DNA from: JABCZS01 sp041660525
Lineage (GTDB): Bacteria > Pseudomonadota > Gammaproteobacteria > JABCZS01
Direction of reading: 5' to 3'
DNA: 64,000 bases
Assembly (NCBI GenBank): GCA_041660525.1
Contig: JBAZWD010000004.1
Span: 107,451-171,450, forward strand
The notes under the pieces were generated by a model. It did no database searches. It had not been told where the DNA came from and saw only the letters and a program-made list of their open reading frames with translations. The position numbers and the translations under genes were made by a program. This document shows positions 1-9,717 of the stretch, piece by piece (positions within the stretch are counted from its first letter, which is position 1; every line of letters starts with the position of its first letter).

Positions 1-46
1 GCATGGAGAATGTTTAATCTAAATCTTTTGCAACCAATATGCTACC

Positions 47-3000
47 AGTTCATCCCCGCACGCGCGGGGAATATTGTAAAACTTTTCGTCAGCAACGGGC
101 CTGTATCGGTTCATCCCCGCGTGTGCGGGGAATATTTGGTTCTGGCAATGAAAGAGAATATGTAACGCGGTTCATCCCCGCGTGCGCGGGGAATATACAC
201 GTAAGCCATGTTATTTTTCTAAGATTTCCGGTTCATCCCCGCGTGCGCGGGGAATATGCCAATATTATATGGACACCCCAGACGGCAGACGGTTCATCCC
301 CGCGTGCGCGGGGAATATGTTAACGTTTACGTATCTGGATGGACTGACAACGGTTCATCCCCGCGTGCGCGGGGAATATTTAGAGACATTGTCACTATGA
401 GTTCTTTTAACCGGTTCATCCCCGCGTGCGCGGGGAATATAACTTCTTCAGCGACCATAACTGTTCCAGCGCCGGTTCATCCCCGCGTGCGCGGGGAATA
501 TTTTCACCTAACAGGGTTTTAGCCCATTGCAAACGGTTCATCCCCGCGTGCGCGGGGAATATTCAAGGCCGCTAATCGTAAATGTGTGGGTTCCCGGTTC
601 ATCCCCGCGTGCGCGGGGAATATTACCAAATAGAGAGGGATTTGACTTATTTTTACGGTTCATCCCCGCGTGCGCGGGGAATATATAAGATTGGCGCCCG
701 GCTTCAAGTATTATGGTGGTTCATCCCCGCGTGCGCGGGGAATATGCCGTATGCTGCCACTTCATCAAGAGTTTTCTCGGTTCATCCCCGCGTGCGCGGG
801 GAATATTAAAAGGTAAAACGGCTTCATGGGTAACCGAACGGTTCATCCCCGCGTGCGCGGGGAATATGAATAAAGCGTTCTGCTTTTTGCCAAATGTTTC
901 GGTTCATCCCCGCGTGCGCGGGGAATATGATTTAGCCCAATTCCTCATTGATGGACAAGACGGTTCATCCCCGCGTGCGCGGGGAATATTTTTGCACTCA
1001 TTATAATATCCTCCTTGGCTGCGGTTCATCCCCGCGTGCGCGGGGAATATGCCATTGGCGATTGTTAGCCCTGACACGATGTCGGTTCATCCCCGCGTGC
1101 GCGGGGAATATGATCAACCGTTCAAGCTTCCGACGGTATCGGACGGTTCATCCCCGCGTGCGCGGGGAATATACCAACTCTTAAGTTGTCAGTCCATCCA
1201 GATACGGTTCATCCCCGCGTGCGCGGGGAATATGTACAAATCCATGTCGTCTCTATATTTAGAGGTCGGTTCATCCCCGCGTGCGCGGGGAATATGATTC
1301 GATACATGCTCCTGCCATATGGTGCACCGGTTCATCCCCGCGTGCGCGGGGAATATTCATTCTCGTCCAGGTCTTCTAGTATGACTAGCGGTTCATCCCC
1401 GCGTGCGCGGGGAATATTAGTAAGGTGGCAAGGTTCTATGGCATGCAGCCGGTTCATCCCCGCGTGCGCGGGGAATATTTTTCAATTGGGTCGCATTGTT
1501 AATCCTGCGTCGGTTCATCCCCGCGTGCGCGGGGAATATGCGCTACATAAAACAAAATCTTTATCCTTGGGCGGTTCATCCCCGCGTGCGCGGGGAATAT
1601 TACTAACGTTTGTTTAAATTAGATACAAACATCGGTTCATCCCCGCGTGCGCGGGGAATATCGTCTTTGGTAAATCTTTAGCTTCTCTCATAACGGTTCA
1701 TCCCCGCGTGCGCGGGGAATATCGTGACGAGCAGGGCAATATTTACACTCGTTACGGTTCATCCCCGCGTGCGCGGGGAATATGTTTTGAAATAGAAATC
1801 TCTACCCACTTGAAACGGTTCATCCCCGCGTGCGCGGGGAATATTTGAAAAAGAAATTGTATCTGATGAAGAGAATCGGTTCATCCCCGCGTGCGCGGGG
1901 AATATTTCAATGCTGGTGCTAATAACACCTACGGATTCGGTTCATCCCCGCGTGCGCGGGGAATATTTTATCCATATACAGCATCTAGGGGATTTACCAG
2001 GTTCATCCCCGCGTGCGCGGGGAATATTTATCGGTATCGTTTGGCATAACTTTAGCTGTCGGTTCATCCCCGCGTGCGCGGGGAATATCGTGTCTTTATA
2101 CCCGTCCTTTTCCATGGGCGCGGTTCATCCCCGCGTGCGCGGGGAATATCGACTACAACAACAATCAAGACACCCCTCATCCGGTTCATCCCCGCGTGCG
2201 CGGGGAATATGTATTAGCGGATGTTGTCGAATCTAGACAATCCGGTTCATCCCCGCGTGCGCGGGGAATATTGATAGAGATATATTTGGTCGCGCTATAT
2301 TTACGGTTCATCCCCGCGTGCGCGGGGAATATTACATATCCAGTAGTTTTACAAAGCTCTGCTGCGGTTCATCCCCGCGTGCGCGGGGAATATTCTGTTA
2401 TGGCCAGTAAAGCTTTCAGCGCCATCGGTTCATCCCCGCGTGCGCGGGGAATATTTCAATGCATAAAAAGTAAAATAGGTTTTTTGCGGTTCATCCCCGC
2501 GTGCGCGGGGAATATGCTGGACAAGAGCTAGACACTAAAGTTTATAACGGTTCATCCCCGCGTGCGCGGGGAATATGAAATTAGCGATACCGCCGTTATT
2601 ATCTGCAAGGGTTCATCCCCGCGTGCGCGGGGAATATTGCAACAACAGCAACTGCTGGCGGAACTACAACGGTTCATCCCCGCGTGCGCGGGGAATATTA
2701 TGTCCGTGTTTACTTTTTCCGCATCCTTGCCGGTTCATCCCCGCGTGCGCGGGGAATATGATTTTGATCGCAGTCTTTTAAAAGCCCCATTAGGTTCATC
2801 CCCGCGTGCGCGGGGAATATTTTACACGCATCAGCTGCTGTGTCACACAAGTCGGTTCATCCCCGCGTGCGCGGGGAATATGCTTTACAATAATGCGGGT
2901 ACGCAATCATTTCCGGTTCATCCCCGCGTGCGCGGGGAATATTTTGCCAAGAAAATAGACAAGTCTGATGGCGACGGTTCATCCCCGCGTGCGCGGGGAA

Positions 3001-3797
3001 TATTACGCTCACCTTTCCGCAATGTCTCCATAACCAGGTTCATCCCCGCGTGCGCGGGGAATATTTTCCACTTATATGTTGACGGCACTACAAACACGGT
3101 TCATCCCCGCGTGCGCGGGGAATATCCCTAAGGCCCCTAATGCAGGATGATAATTAACGGTTCATCCCCGCGTGCGCGGGGAATATTTCGCAACTTCGAA
3201 TATCCAATCCATCAGATACGGTTCATCCCCGCGTGCGCGGGGAATATAAATCTAATTCCATCTTCCATTATTCATGCTCCGGTTCATCCCCGCGTGCGCG
3301 GGGAATATGTGTTTTCTAAACAACGATTGATGGAGTGGGACGGTTCATCCCCGCGTGCGCGGGGAATATTTTTGTAGCAATAATCTTCCCAGTTAGGAAT
3401 GCGGTTCATCCCCGCGTGCGCGGGGAATATTAGCTTTTCCTATTATTTGTTCAGGCGTCATTCGGTTCATCCCCGCGTGCGCGGGGAATATCCTAATAAC
3501 CCCGCTGAACAAGTTGCAGAGGCCGGTTCATCCCCGCGTGCGCGGGGAATATATTAGGCAAATTCATTCTAAGATAAGCAACGACGGTTCATCCCCGCGT
3601 GCGCGGGGAATATATCTCTTCTCACAATTACCCCTCGTTCACAGGCCGGTTCATCCCCGCGTGCGCGGGGAATATATTAGCGATTAAGCACTTTTTTATA
3701 CCTAAGTCGGTTCATCCCCGCGTGCGCGGGGAATATCTACCAGAGGCTGAAACAATGACCATTATGACCGGTTCATCCCCGCGTGCGCGGGGAATAT
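47..3797 (-). CRISPR. Type I-E CRISPR array, 62 repeats / 61 spacers
   Basis: A 28-nt repeat recurs every 61 bp; two units are 62 bp, with 34-nt spacers at 1234-1267 and 3614-3647. On the + strand the repeat begins GGTTCATCCCC and ends GCGGGGAATAT. On the crRNA (minus) strand it is a CCCCGC/GCGGGG hairpin followed by the handle ATGAACC(G), the same layout as the E. coli type I-E repeat. The first two repeats (47-74, 108-135) carry substitutions and the rest look identical. The old end is therefore at 47 and the leader end at 3797, next to cas2. All spacers differ. In 56 of 61 the base next to the handle is G on the crRNA strand, as expected if the 29th repeat base comes from a PAM ending in G. 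The many small ORFs here are artefacts of repeat translation. Confidence 0.99.
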
Positions 3798-3857
3798 ACT
3801 AATTGTATGCTATTGATAATAAAATATAAATTATCAACATCAAAATCTACCATATTT
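3798..3857 (-). promoter_or_regulatory. CRISPR leader
   Basis: This very AT-rich segment lies between cas2 and the leader-proximal repeat. In type I-E loci it normally holds the array promoter and an integration-factor (IHF) site. It contains a perfect 8-bp inverted repeat, TTGATAAT (3813-3820) and ATTATCAA (3830-3837), separated by 9 bp. I could not match a full IHF consensus. The leader role is inferred from position and from repeat decay at the opposite end. Confidence 0.7.
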
Positions 3858-4154
3858 TTAAAGATCTTTTATTGCTACTTCAGGCAAAAATTTTACTAAT
3901 CTTAGGCCATCGAAATCAATTGGATGACGGCGATTTGCACCTAAAGTTTTGAAGTCATAACCAGATTCAGTATTCGTGCTCCATGCTAATACTGCACTGC
4001 CATCTTCAATTCCTTGCGCAAGCTGTTCCCACAACATTTCTCGGACCCTTGCAGACACTCTACCAATATAAACACCCGCACGAACTTCAATCAACCAAAT
4101 AGCCAATCGACCACGTAAGCGATCTGGTGCATTTTCAGTTACGATGACCAGCAT
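3858..4154 (-). CDS. cas2: CRISPR adaptation protein Cas2 (type I-E)
   Basis: A protein of about 98 residues of the E. coli-type Cas2 family. It forms the Cas1-Cas2 integrase that captures protospacers and inserts them at the leader end of the array. The N-terminus reads MLVIVTENAPDRLRGRLA and is followed by a WLIEVRAGVYIG segment, both typical of type I-E Cas2. ATG at 4154 is chosen; a GTG lies one codon upstream. The gene overlaps the end of cas1 by about 20 bp, so translation is probably coupled. It is the last gene of the cas operon, directly before the leader. Confidence 0.97.
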   Translation of the reverse strand: MLVIVTENAPDRLRGRLAIWLIEVRAGVYIGRVSARVREMLWEQLAQGIEDGSAVLAWSTNTESGYDFKTLGANRRHPIDFDGLRLVKFLPEVAIKDL

Positions 4155-5046
4155 CACCTATCCCTTTTATATTAGGAATTGCTACAGGTAAAGCATCATT
4201 TGCAGCAGCGGGCTTTTCAATATTTCCTGCAGATAGCACTTCATCTATCATTGGCACCAAAGTATTCAGTAATTTTGTTTGTCGAAAAATATCACGACAA
4301 CCTAATCTTACACGTCGTTCAGGATCAACTGGCTGCTCCGATGCTATTTTAAAAGCAAAAGGAACAATTTCATCAAATTTAATAATATCAGCAATATCAT
4401 AAACAAAAGAAAGAGGTTTACCTGTATGAATAAATCCAATCGCAGGAGCATACCCTGCAGCTAAAATAGCTGCTTCAACAATTCCATATAGACATGCTGT
4501 TGCAGAGCTTAAACATCGATTCGGTAAATCGCTATGATCCCACTGCGCAGGATCATATTTGCGTGCTTGCCATGGTATATTAAATTGTTTTGCTAAATTT
4601 TGATAAATTTGTCTTACGCGTGCACCTTCAATACCACGTAATTGTTCGACACTACGTCTTGCAGGGGGTTCTTCTTTAAAACGAAGTTTATACATTTGTC
4701 GCACAACTTTAAGGCGTAAATTTTCATCTAAAGCTAATTTAGCTTGATATAATAAACGATCTGCTCTTGCACCACCTGGTTGGCCAGCGGCATACAATCG
4801 GACTCCAGCTTCGCCTACCCAGATAATTAAAGTACCTACTTTCGTCGCTAATCCTACTGCACGATGTGAAATGCGAGTGCCTGGTTCTAACATTAAACAA
4901 GCAATGCTGCCTACAGGAATTTGAGTACGCACACCTGTTTCGTCAACTACAACAAAAGCGCCATCAATAACATCAATCTGGCCTTTTTCAATAAATACTA
5001 TTGAAACTCTTTCTTTAATTTTAAGTGGCTTTAGTCTTGGCAACAT
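4135..5046 (-). CDS. cas1: CRISPR integrase Cas1 (type I-E)
   Basis: The catalytic subunit of the Cas1-Cas2 spacer integrase, about 303 residues. The active-site residues of type I-E Cas1 are in place: Glu about 140 (in RGIEGAR), His about 207 (GFIHTGK), and Asp about 217 and 220 (YDIADIIK). The start is set at the ATG whose A is also the last base of the cas6e stop (TAATG). This makes the N-terminus MLPRLKPLKIKERVS, matching the family better than a start 9 codons upstream inside cas6e. The C-terminus (PVAIP...GDAGHR) is also type I-E-like. No residue looks missing, so adaptation is probably functional. Confidence 0.98.
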   Translation of the reverse strand: MLPRLKPLKIKERVSIVFIEKGQIDVIDGAFVVVDETGVRTQIPVGSIACLMLEPGTRISHRAVGLATKVGTLIIWVGEAGVRLYAAGQPGGARADRLLYQAKLALDENLRLKVVRQMYKLRFKEEPPARRSVEQLRGIEGARVRQIYQNLAKQFNIPWQARKYDPAQWDHSDLPNRCLSSATACLYGIVEAAILAAGYAPAIGFIHTGKPLSFVYDIADIIKFDEIVPFAFKIASEQPVDPERRVRLGCRDIFRQTKLLNTLVPMIDEVLSAGNIEKPAAANDALPVAIPNIKGIGDAGHRN

Positions 5047-5711
5047 TAGCGCTTTACCATTAATAAACCACAACCAAAACCTTTTGCTGAGCCAATGCCT
5101 TGAGCTAAAGTTCTAATAAACAAGCCAGGGTCTGTTACTATCAGTTTACCTGTGAAGTCTAATGTAGAAAAAGAAATGCTATGATTCTTTTTTTTAAATA
5201 TTTCTTTTTGAAAATTATCAACAATTACTGTATCGACTTTGAAGCCATTTTGAGACACCGCCTTTTGTTTTAACCACTTTTCTCCTGCTGTTTGCATAAG
5301 TTCATTTTTACTAATTAAATTGCTTTTTATTTTATCTGCATTTTTAAACCAAATATCTTGCACAATATCAAAGTGTTTTTTTTGTTCGCCTTCTTTACGA
5401 CAAATTCTTGGATTAGCACGCAACTTAAAGTGAAGCGTTTCATGAACGCAAATCTGAGGATTAAAGGGTTTACTCTGAATATGCCATATCTCTTTAGTAT
5501 CGACAGGTTCTGTTGCCGAGACGATATAAAAGGTTGGCCATTGATTGACTAGCTGGACATGATAAATGAAGTCTCTTTTTTTATCAGGGTTATTTTCTGA
5601 AAATAAATCCCATAAAATCTGATGATAATAATACCCCGTTTTTTGTTTATAGGCATCTAATTTTATAACTGTATCAAAATCTTTAGTTAAAGTAATTTTA
5701 CTGAAAAACAT
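5046..5711 (-). CDS. cas6e: Cas6e pre-crRNA endoribonuclease (CasE)
   Basis: The Cascade subunit that cuts the repeat hairpin at its 3' base, leaving the 8-nt 5' handle (ATGAACCG here). The 221-residue protein starts MFFSKITLT, like CasE proteins. It has a His at about 30 within YYYHQILWDLF, the likely catalytic histidine, and ends with the glycine-rich RNA-binding loop GIGSAKGFGCGLL. It follows cas5e with one base between and shares TAATG with cas1. By inference the same enzyme would process the crRNA-like RNA at 9783-9872, because the handle and hairpin geometry are kept there. Confidence 0.96.
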   Translation of the reverse strand: MFFSKITLTKDFDTVIKLDAYKQKTGYYYHQILWDLFSENNPDKKRDFIYHVQLVNQWPTFYIVSATEPVDTKEIWHIQSKPFNPQICVHETLHFKLRANPRICRKEGEQKKHFDIVQDIWFKNADKIKSNLISKNELMQTAGEKWLKQKAVSQNGFKVDTVIVDNFQKEIFKKKNHSISFSTLDFTGKLIVTDPGLFIRTLAQGIGSAKGFGCGLLMVKR

Positions 5712-5712
5712 T

Positions 5713-6465
5713 TTATTGTTCCTGCTCTTTAGTTAAAAAAACAACATTTTCTTTACGCTCTGAAAATTGCCAACGTTTTCGATTTAGTAACCCATCCCGT
5801 CTTGTAATAGTATGATGGTGATTTTGATTCATTTTACCGTCTAAATCTGTATATAAACGCAATGCTTGTTGCGGTTTCTGTTTAGTCCATATAAAACGTA
5901 GCATTTGATGCATGTTTTTAACTACATCATCATTATGATAAACATCTAAAGCTTGTTCTATAGTATCTGTATTATATAATTGCGAAACAATAGGCAAACC
6001 CATCGGGCAGGATTTACGTCCTAAATATGGAATATAATGAGGCTTTTTTAAAGCATTTGATAACTGATTTAATAAATCTTTCTTTTCTTTTGTCCACAAC
6101 ACCACGGTATATAAAGCATCCCCATAATATTCTCTTTGCGATAAAACTGTCGAAAGCTCCGGGGCTGTCAGTTCATCTTTACGAGTCATATGTGGACGAT
6201 TTTTCAAAGCTTTTTGCGTCGGCACCTGTGCAGTGTGATAATCAATCATCAGTTGCCCTTGCGAATCTATCTGTACAGCAAAACTTATATCTTTTTCTAA
6301 CATCTGCAACTGTTCTTCTTCATGACGTGAAATGCCCTGTGCAGCTGCTAGCAAACCTAAAACTGCAGATTTAGTTGGGTATGCATGACTAGGTCGTGTG
6401 CCACCTACGGCAATATTACCCCATGAAACCATAGGACCATATAACTGAAAAACTAAATATTGCAT
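5713..6465 (-). CDS. cas5e: Cas5e Cascade subunit (CasD)
   Basis: A 250-residue Cas5 of type I-E that caps the 5' handle of crRNA in Cascade. The N-terminus QYLVFQLYGPMVSWGNIAVG and the RPSHAYPTKSAVLGLLAAAQGI segment are hallmark CasD sequences (the glycine-rich loop of the RAMP fold). The length is normal. It sits 3 bp after cas7e and 1 bp before cas6e within the operon. Confidence 0.96.
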   Translation of the reverse strand: MQYLVFQLYGPMVSWGNIAVGGTRPSHAYPTKSAVLGLLAAAQGISRHEEEQLQMLEKDISFAVQIDSQGQLMIDYHTAQVPTQKALKNRPHMTRKDELTAPELSTVLSQREYYGDALYTVVLWTKEKKDLLNQLSNALKKPHYIPYLGRKSCPMGLPIVSQLYNTDTIEQALDVYHNDDVVKNMHQMLRFIWTKQKPQQALRLYTDLDGKMNQNHHHTITRRDGLLNRKRWQFSERKENVVFLTKEQEQ

Positions 6466-6468
6466 AAA

Positions 6469-7527
6469 TCATCTCGCTGTTGCAAAGGCTGCCAATTTTT
6501 TAAAATCCCCCTCGCCCGTTAATGTATTTAATTTTTGGCTTGCATCATAACAAGCACCATAAATCTTATCGATATTATTACGATGAGTTTCAAAATCAGT
6601 AATAGATTGATCTAATAAAGCTTTCTCTTTTACGGGCTTTAAAAAAGCAACTGACAACGAACGTGGTTGATAATTACCCTTTTCTACTAACATATAACTA
6701 GTGTATGCACGTGAAGCAAAACTATTTTGTTTACCAGTAGGTGATATTTTTGCAATGCATTCAAGAAGCGCAGCAATGGTCTTTTGTGTTAACGCTTCAT
6801 CATCACCAAGATTTTTATATAATAAATCTCTATCGATGCAAACATATCCATAAAATAAACCTGCAGCAAATTCTGTTTCACCTAAGTGGCCTGCGCCAGC
6901 ATCTTCTAGTCCCATATTCAAATCATCAACTGCTGTGAAAAAGTCATCTTCAATATCAACCGCATGCGTAGTAATTGCATGAGCGACTTGAATTGCAGCC
7001 TCTACATTAAATTCCGGACTACTGGCTAACATTCTACCAAAACAAGCAATATCAGCAGCTTGTGATTTTTCTCTTAATCTTTTGAGAACATCCTCATCGG
7101 GTTTTGTATTACTTGCGACACACTCATCAATGATTTTATCTATTTCTGCCAATTCTATCGGGCTAAAATGAGATAGCTGTTCAATTTCAAGCTCCACTAA
7201 TGGTTTATCTTTAACAGCTTTTTTTTCTTTTCCAAACTGCTTGGCAATGGTTTTTGCCCACTCTAAAGCTTGTTTTTCTGGAATTCCTTTTTCTATAAAT
7301 TTTTGATAGATTTTTACACCCTGTAATTTTGTACGTACCCCTACATGCCCAGCCAATGCAGATTCAAATAAATCAGACTTACGCCAAGCGCGCTTTAGGC
7401 TTTGTGATGAAATTCGTAGTCGATTAGCACCGCCCATATAAGCTGTTTTTGGTCGACCTAAATCATCACGATTTAAATTAGAAGGTGGATATGAAGTTAA
7501 AAAATGTACTTGAATAAAGTTAGCCAT
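6469..7527 (-). CDS. cas7e: Cas7e Cascade backbone subunit (CasC)
   Basis: A 352-residue Cas7 of type I-E; six copies polymerise along the crRNA. Recognisable parts are the N-terminal IQVHFLTSYPPSNLNRDD, the GGANRLRISSQSLKRAWR motif, and the central acidic DLNMGLEDAGAGHLGETEF block with AAGLFYGYVCID. The length is normal. One base separates it from cse2. Confidence 0.97.
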   Translation of the reverse strand: MANFIQVHFLTSYPPSNLNRDDLGRPKTAYMGGANRLRISSQSLKRAWRKSDLFESALAGHVGVRTKLQGVKIYQKFIEKGIPEKQALEWAKTIAKQFGKEKKAVKDKPLVELEIEQLSHFSPIELAEIDKIIDECVASNTKPDEDVLKRLREKSQAADIACFGRMLASSPEFNVEAAIQVAHAITTHAVDIEDDFFTAVDDLNMGLEDAGAGHLGETEFAAGLFYGYVCIDRDLLYKNLGDDEALTQKTIAALLECIAKISPTGKQNSFASRAYTSYMLVEKGNYQPRSLSVAFLKPVKEKALLDQSITDFETHRNNIDKIYGACYDASQKLNTLTGEGDFKKLAAFATAR

Positions 7528-7528
7528 G

Positions 7529-8011
7529 TTATTTTCCTTTTAAAAATGATTCGCCTGAGTAATAATGGAAAGCCCATTGCTTTTTTTTATTATCTCCCCA
7601 ATAAAACAAATCTTCTATAAAACTATTTAGATTAAACTTTTCAATTTGAGGAACAATACGAATGAGTAATCTAAATCTTTGATCATCGCTTTTAACGGTT
7701 AACAAACGTTGGAAACGCAGTCTGCTAATCTGTGGCGCATCGCTGCTGGATTTTTTAAGTGCCATTTTTTGACAAAAATGTTCAGCCACATCATAATTTT
7801 CTGGATTTTTAATATGTGCCAAGATTCCCGCTATTAAAACCAGCTGTTTACGCGTTCCTTGTTCGCCTAATGTTTGGCATAAATTAACATATGCAGGTTG
7901 TAAATATATTTCAGGTAAAGTCTTACAACGTCGTAATATAGCACGTTGACCATTATTTTCATTTAGGTCTTTTAGCCAAGCAATGATAGGACCAACATCA
8001 AATTTACTCAT
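7529..8011 (-). CDS. cse2: Cse2 Cascade small subunit (CasB)
   Basis: A 160-residue helical small subunit, present as a dimer in type I-E Cascade and stabilising the R-loop. The pattern NENNGQRAILRRC and the C-terminal FYWGDNKKKQWAFHYY region fit the CasB family. The start overlaps the cse1 stop by 8 bp, so translation is probably coupled. The position between cse1 and cas7e is canonical. Confidence 0.94.
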   Translation of the reverse strand: MSKFDVGPIIAWLKDLNENNGQRAILRRCKTLPEIYLQPAYVNLCQTLGEQGTRKQLVLIAGILAHIKNPENYDVAEHFCQKMALKKSSSDAPQISRLRFQRLLTVKSDDQRFRLLIRIVPQIEKFNLNSFIEDLFYWGDNKKKQWAFHYYSGESFLKGK

Positions 8012-9599
8012 TCGCCACCTTTTTCTCTTTAGTTAAACCTAGAATTTCATATATTTTTTTGCCGTATAAATTACGTTTTAACTGTTGTTTTGCTTGCACA
8101 TAAGTTTTAATGCAGTTTGTTTCTATGTGATTTACATTTACGAATATATCAAACATATTGAGCGTGATCATGTGAATATGCTCGAGCCAGGATGTTTTGA
8201 TTTCCTCTATCTCGTATTCATTATTTGAATGTTTAATTATATCGCCTAAACTCTCGTAAAATTTTGTTTCTGTTTTTTGCCATATACTATGCCGTGCTAT
8301 ATTTGTTGGAACACCACAATCATTTAAAGCTTGTATTAAATAATATCTTGCTTGTTCTGTTGTTTTTATAAACTGCTTAATAAAGCAAGTAACTGTCTCG
8401 TATTGCTCATCAACAATGTTATACCAAGGCATTTGATACTCATACCAACAACGTGCCGACATATTATCCATATCATAACCAAAAGACCAAATAATAAGGG
8501 GATCGCCTTCGCCACCTTCTTCTTGTTGTTGCAATTGAATGCGTTCGCGATTTGCACGAATAACAGCAGCTGTTTTTGAGTCTTGGCTATTTTCTAATGC
8601 AATAGTTATCCAATGTTGGTAACCAATCCCACCCGGCTGGGGATGTAATGGAAATGCTTGGTTATCCTTAGTTACTCTATAAGGCGATAGCACATGCCGC
8701 CAATCCTCTGAGTATTTGATCCCATAGTTTTTCGTTATATATTCTGTAACTGCTTTTTCTGTTACTGTTGCACATAAATCACAAGGATTTTGATTGTTAT
8801 CAGAAACCTTTAAACGGATACGTCTTGGCATGCCCCAATACATTTGGAAGAGATGCGCAGCGCTGGGTAATTGTTCTTGATCTTCTTCGCTGGTTAATGT
8901 TGGCATGAACCAAGGAAAAATACGTTCGTAATTAAATTGACCTAAACTTTGATGTGTTGTTTTTTCAAAATCAGTTTTAGACAACACATTAAGCCATAAC
9001 ATATCCCAAAAACTTTTGGTAGTACCATCATGTACAACGATACTGGTTAATGGCCCACCACCGCGCATAGAAGTCCTATGTCCCTGACCACCGCTTGGTG
9101 CATTAGTTTGTAGTGTAAATAAAGCCGTAGCTGCGCATGCAGGACATAGTTGTTTCACTTGATCGCGTTTGATAAAATGATCAACATTATTTTTTAAAGT
9201 TTGCTCACCTGGTTGTTCAATCAATAATGCTGAAATGGATTTTATCGGAGAGTCTGTTAATGGATCTAAATCTTGCATAAAGCAAGGGCCATCACCATAA
9301 AGATTAAAATATGGAATTAAAGAAGAAAACCAATCTTTAAGCTCATCACTACTTGGCGGTGTTTTGTACCATTGTCGCCATTGTTTACCTGTTAATTCTG
9401 GCTTCGCAGTTTGTAAAAGACCAATTAAAAATTGAATTAAGGCGCCGTTAAAATCTGCCCGAGTAGTATTTAAGCTTGTGATGCTTGCTTCGTTATCTTG
9501 AATAGTCAACTCATATGGTGCGATAAACGTGGTTTGACCATTTGTATATAGAACAGGAAGCCATCTGTCAGTTATTAAATTAATTTTATAAGTCCTCAA
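8004..9599 (-). CDS. cse1: Cse1 Cascade large subunit (CasA)
   Basis: A 531-residue large subunit that reads the PAM and recruits Cas3. It begins with the family-typical NLITDRWLPVLY. Two CxxC pairs are visible (CPAC near 155, CDLC near 270), matching the zinc-binding cysteines of type I-E Cse1, and between them a glycine-rich GGQGHRTSMRGGGP loop. The start is unusual: there is no in-frame ATG near the N-terminus, and an in-frame TAG lies at 9606-9608, so TTG at 9599 is the likely start. That TTG lies inside the end of a 43-codon ORF (9586-9717), so Cse1 synthesis is probably coupled to it. Confidence 0.96.
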   Translation of the reverse strand: MRTYKINLITDRWLPVLYTNGQTTFIAPYELTIQDNEASITSLNTTRADFNGALIQFLIGLLQTAKPELTGKQWRQWYKTPPSSDELKDWFSSLIPYFNLYGDGPCFMQDLDPLTDSPIKSISALLIEQPGEQTLKNNVDHFIKRDQVKQLCPACAATALFTLQTNAPSGGQGHRTSMRGGGPLTSIVVHDGTTKSFWDMLWLNVLSKTDFEKTTHQSLGQFNYERIFPWFMPTLTSEEDQEQLPSAAHLFQMYWGMPRRIRLKVSDNNQNPCDLCATVTEKAVTEYITKNYGIKYSEDWRHVLSPYRVTKDNQAFPLHPQPGGIGYQHWITIALENSQDSKTAAVIRANRERIQLQQQEEGGEGDPLIIWSFGYDMDNMSARCWYEYQMPWYNIVDEQYETVTCFIKQFIKTTEQARYYLIQALNDCGVPTNIARHSIWQKTETKFYESLGDIIKHSNNEYEIEEIKTSWLEHIHMITLNMFDIFVNVNHIETNCIKTYVQAKQQLKRNLYGKKIYEILGLTKEKKVANE

Positions 9600-9717
9600 T
9601 ATTTTCTATTATGATAATTATTATTTTAAAAACCCGAAGAAGTTTAATACTATTTGAACATATTTTTTCTAATTTTATCATAATGATTTCTAGAGATGGC
9701 GGCAATAGTTTTTTCAT
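9586..9717 (-). CDS. 43-codon ORF leading the Cascade operon; leader peptide or CreT-like toxin candidate
   Basis: A short ORF reading MKKLLPPSLEIIMIKLEKIC and so on, ending IIENIEDL. It begins 7 nt after a strong AAGGAG Shine-Dalgarno and about 20 nt after the predicted start of a TTGACA-17-TACAAT promoter. It ends 14 nt inside cse1, overlapping its TTG start. The second half is rich in isoleucine, with paired ATA codons twice (codons 33-34 and 37-38). Possible roles are a translational-coupling leader, a small hydrophobic toxin, or a tRNA-sequestering mini-ORF of the CreT kind. The context for the last is the crRNA-like RNA whose target overlaps its promoter. No family was recognised, and an AT-rich chance ORF remains possible, though the promoter and ribosome site argue against it. 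Confidence 0.6.
   Translation of the reverse strand: MKKLLPPSLEIIMIKLEKICSNSIKLLRVFKIIIIIIENIEDL
9677..9705 (-). promoter_or_regulatory. Possible second promoter for the Cascade operon
   Basis: Minus-strand -35 TTGCCG (9700-9705) and -10 TATGAT (9677-9682) with 17-bp spacing, about 75 bp before the cse1 start. It lies within the 43-codon ORF and is weaker than the upstream promoter. It could give Cascade expression that skips that ORF. Confidence 0.4.

Noticed and set aside
39..3802. Many overlapping small ORFs with HPRVRGEY / SSPRARGI repeats
   Set aside because: They are translations of the CRISPR repeat in different frames and change frame with each 61-bp unit.
3803..3825. Possible target of the pseudo-spacer in the CRISPR leader (ATGCTAT...)
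   Set aside because: Only four seed bases match after the ATG.
8366..8557. Hydrophobic 63-residue minus-strand ORF
   Set aside because: Out-of-frame shadow of cse1 with no ribosome site.
9636..9670. Second match of the pseudo-spacer downstream of the weaker cse1 promoter
   Set aside because: About 18 of 32 positions agree, but the seed is poor and the PAM would be TAG; in such AT-rich DNA this can be chance.
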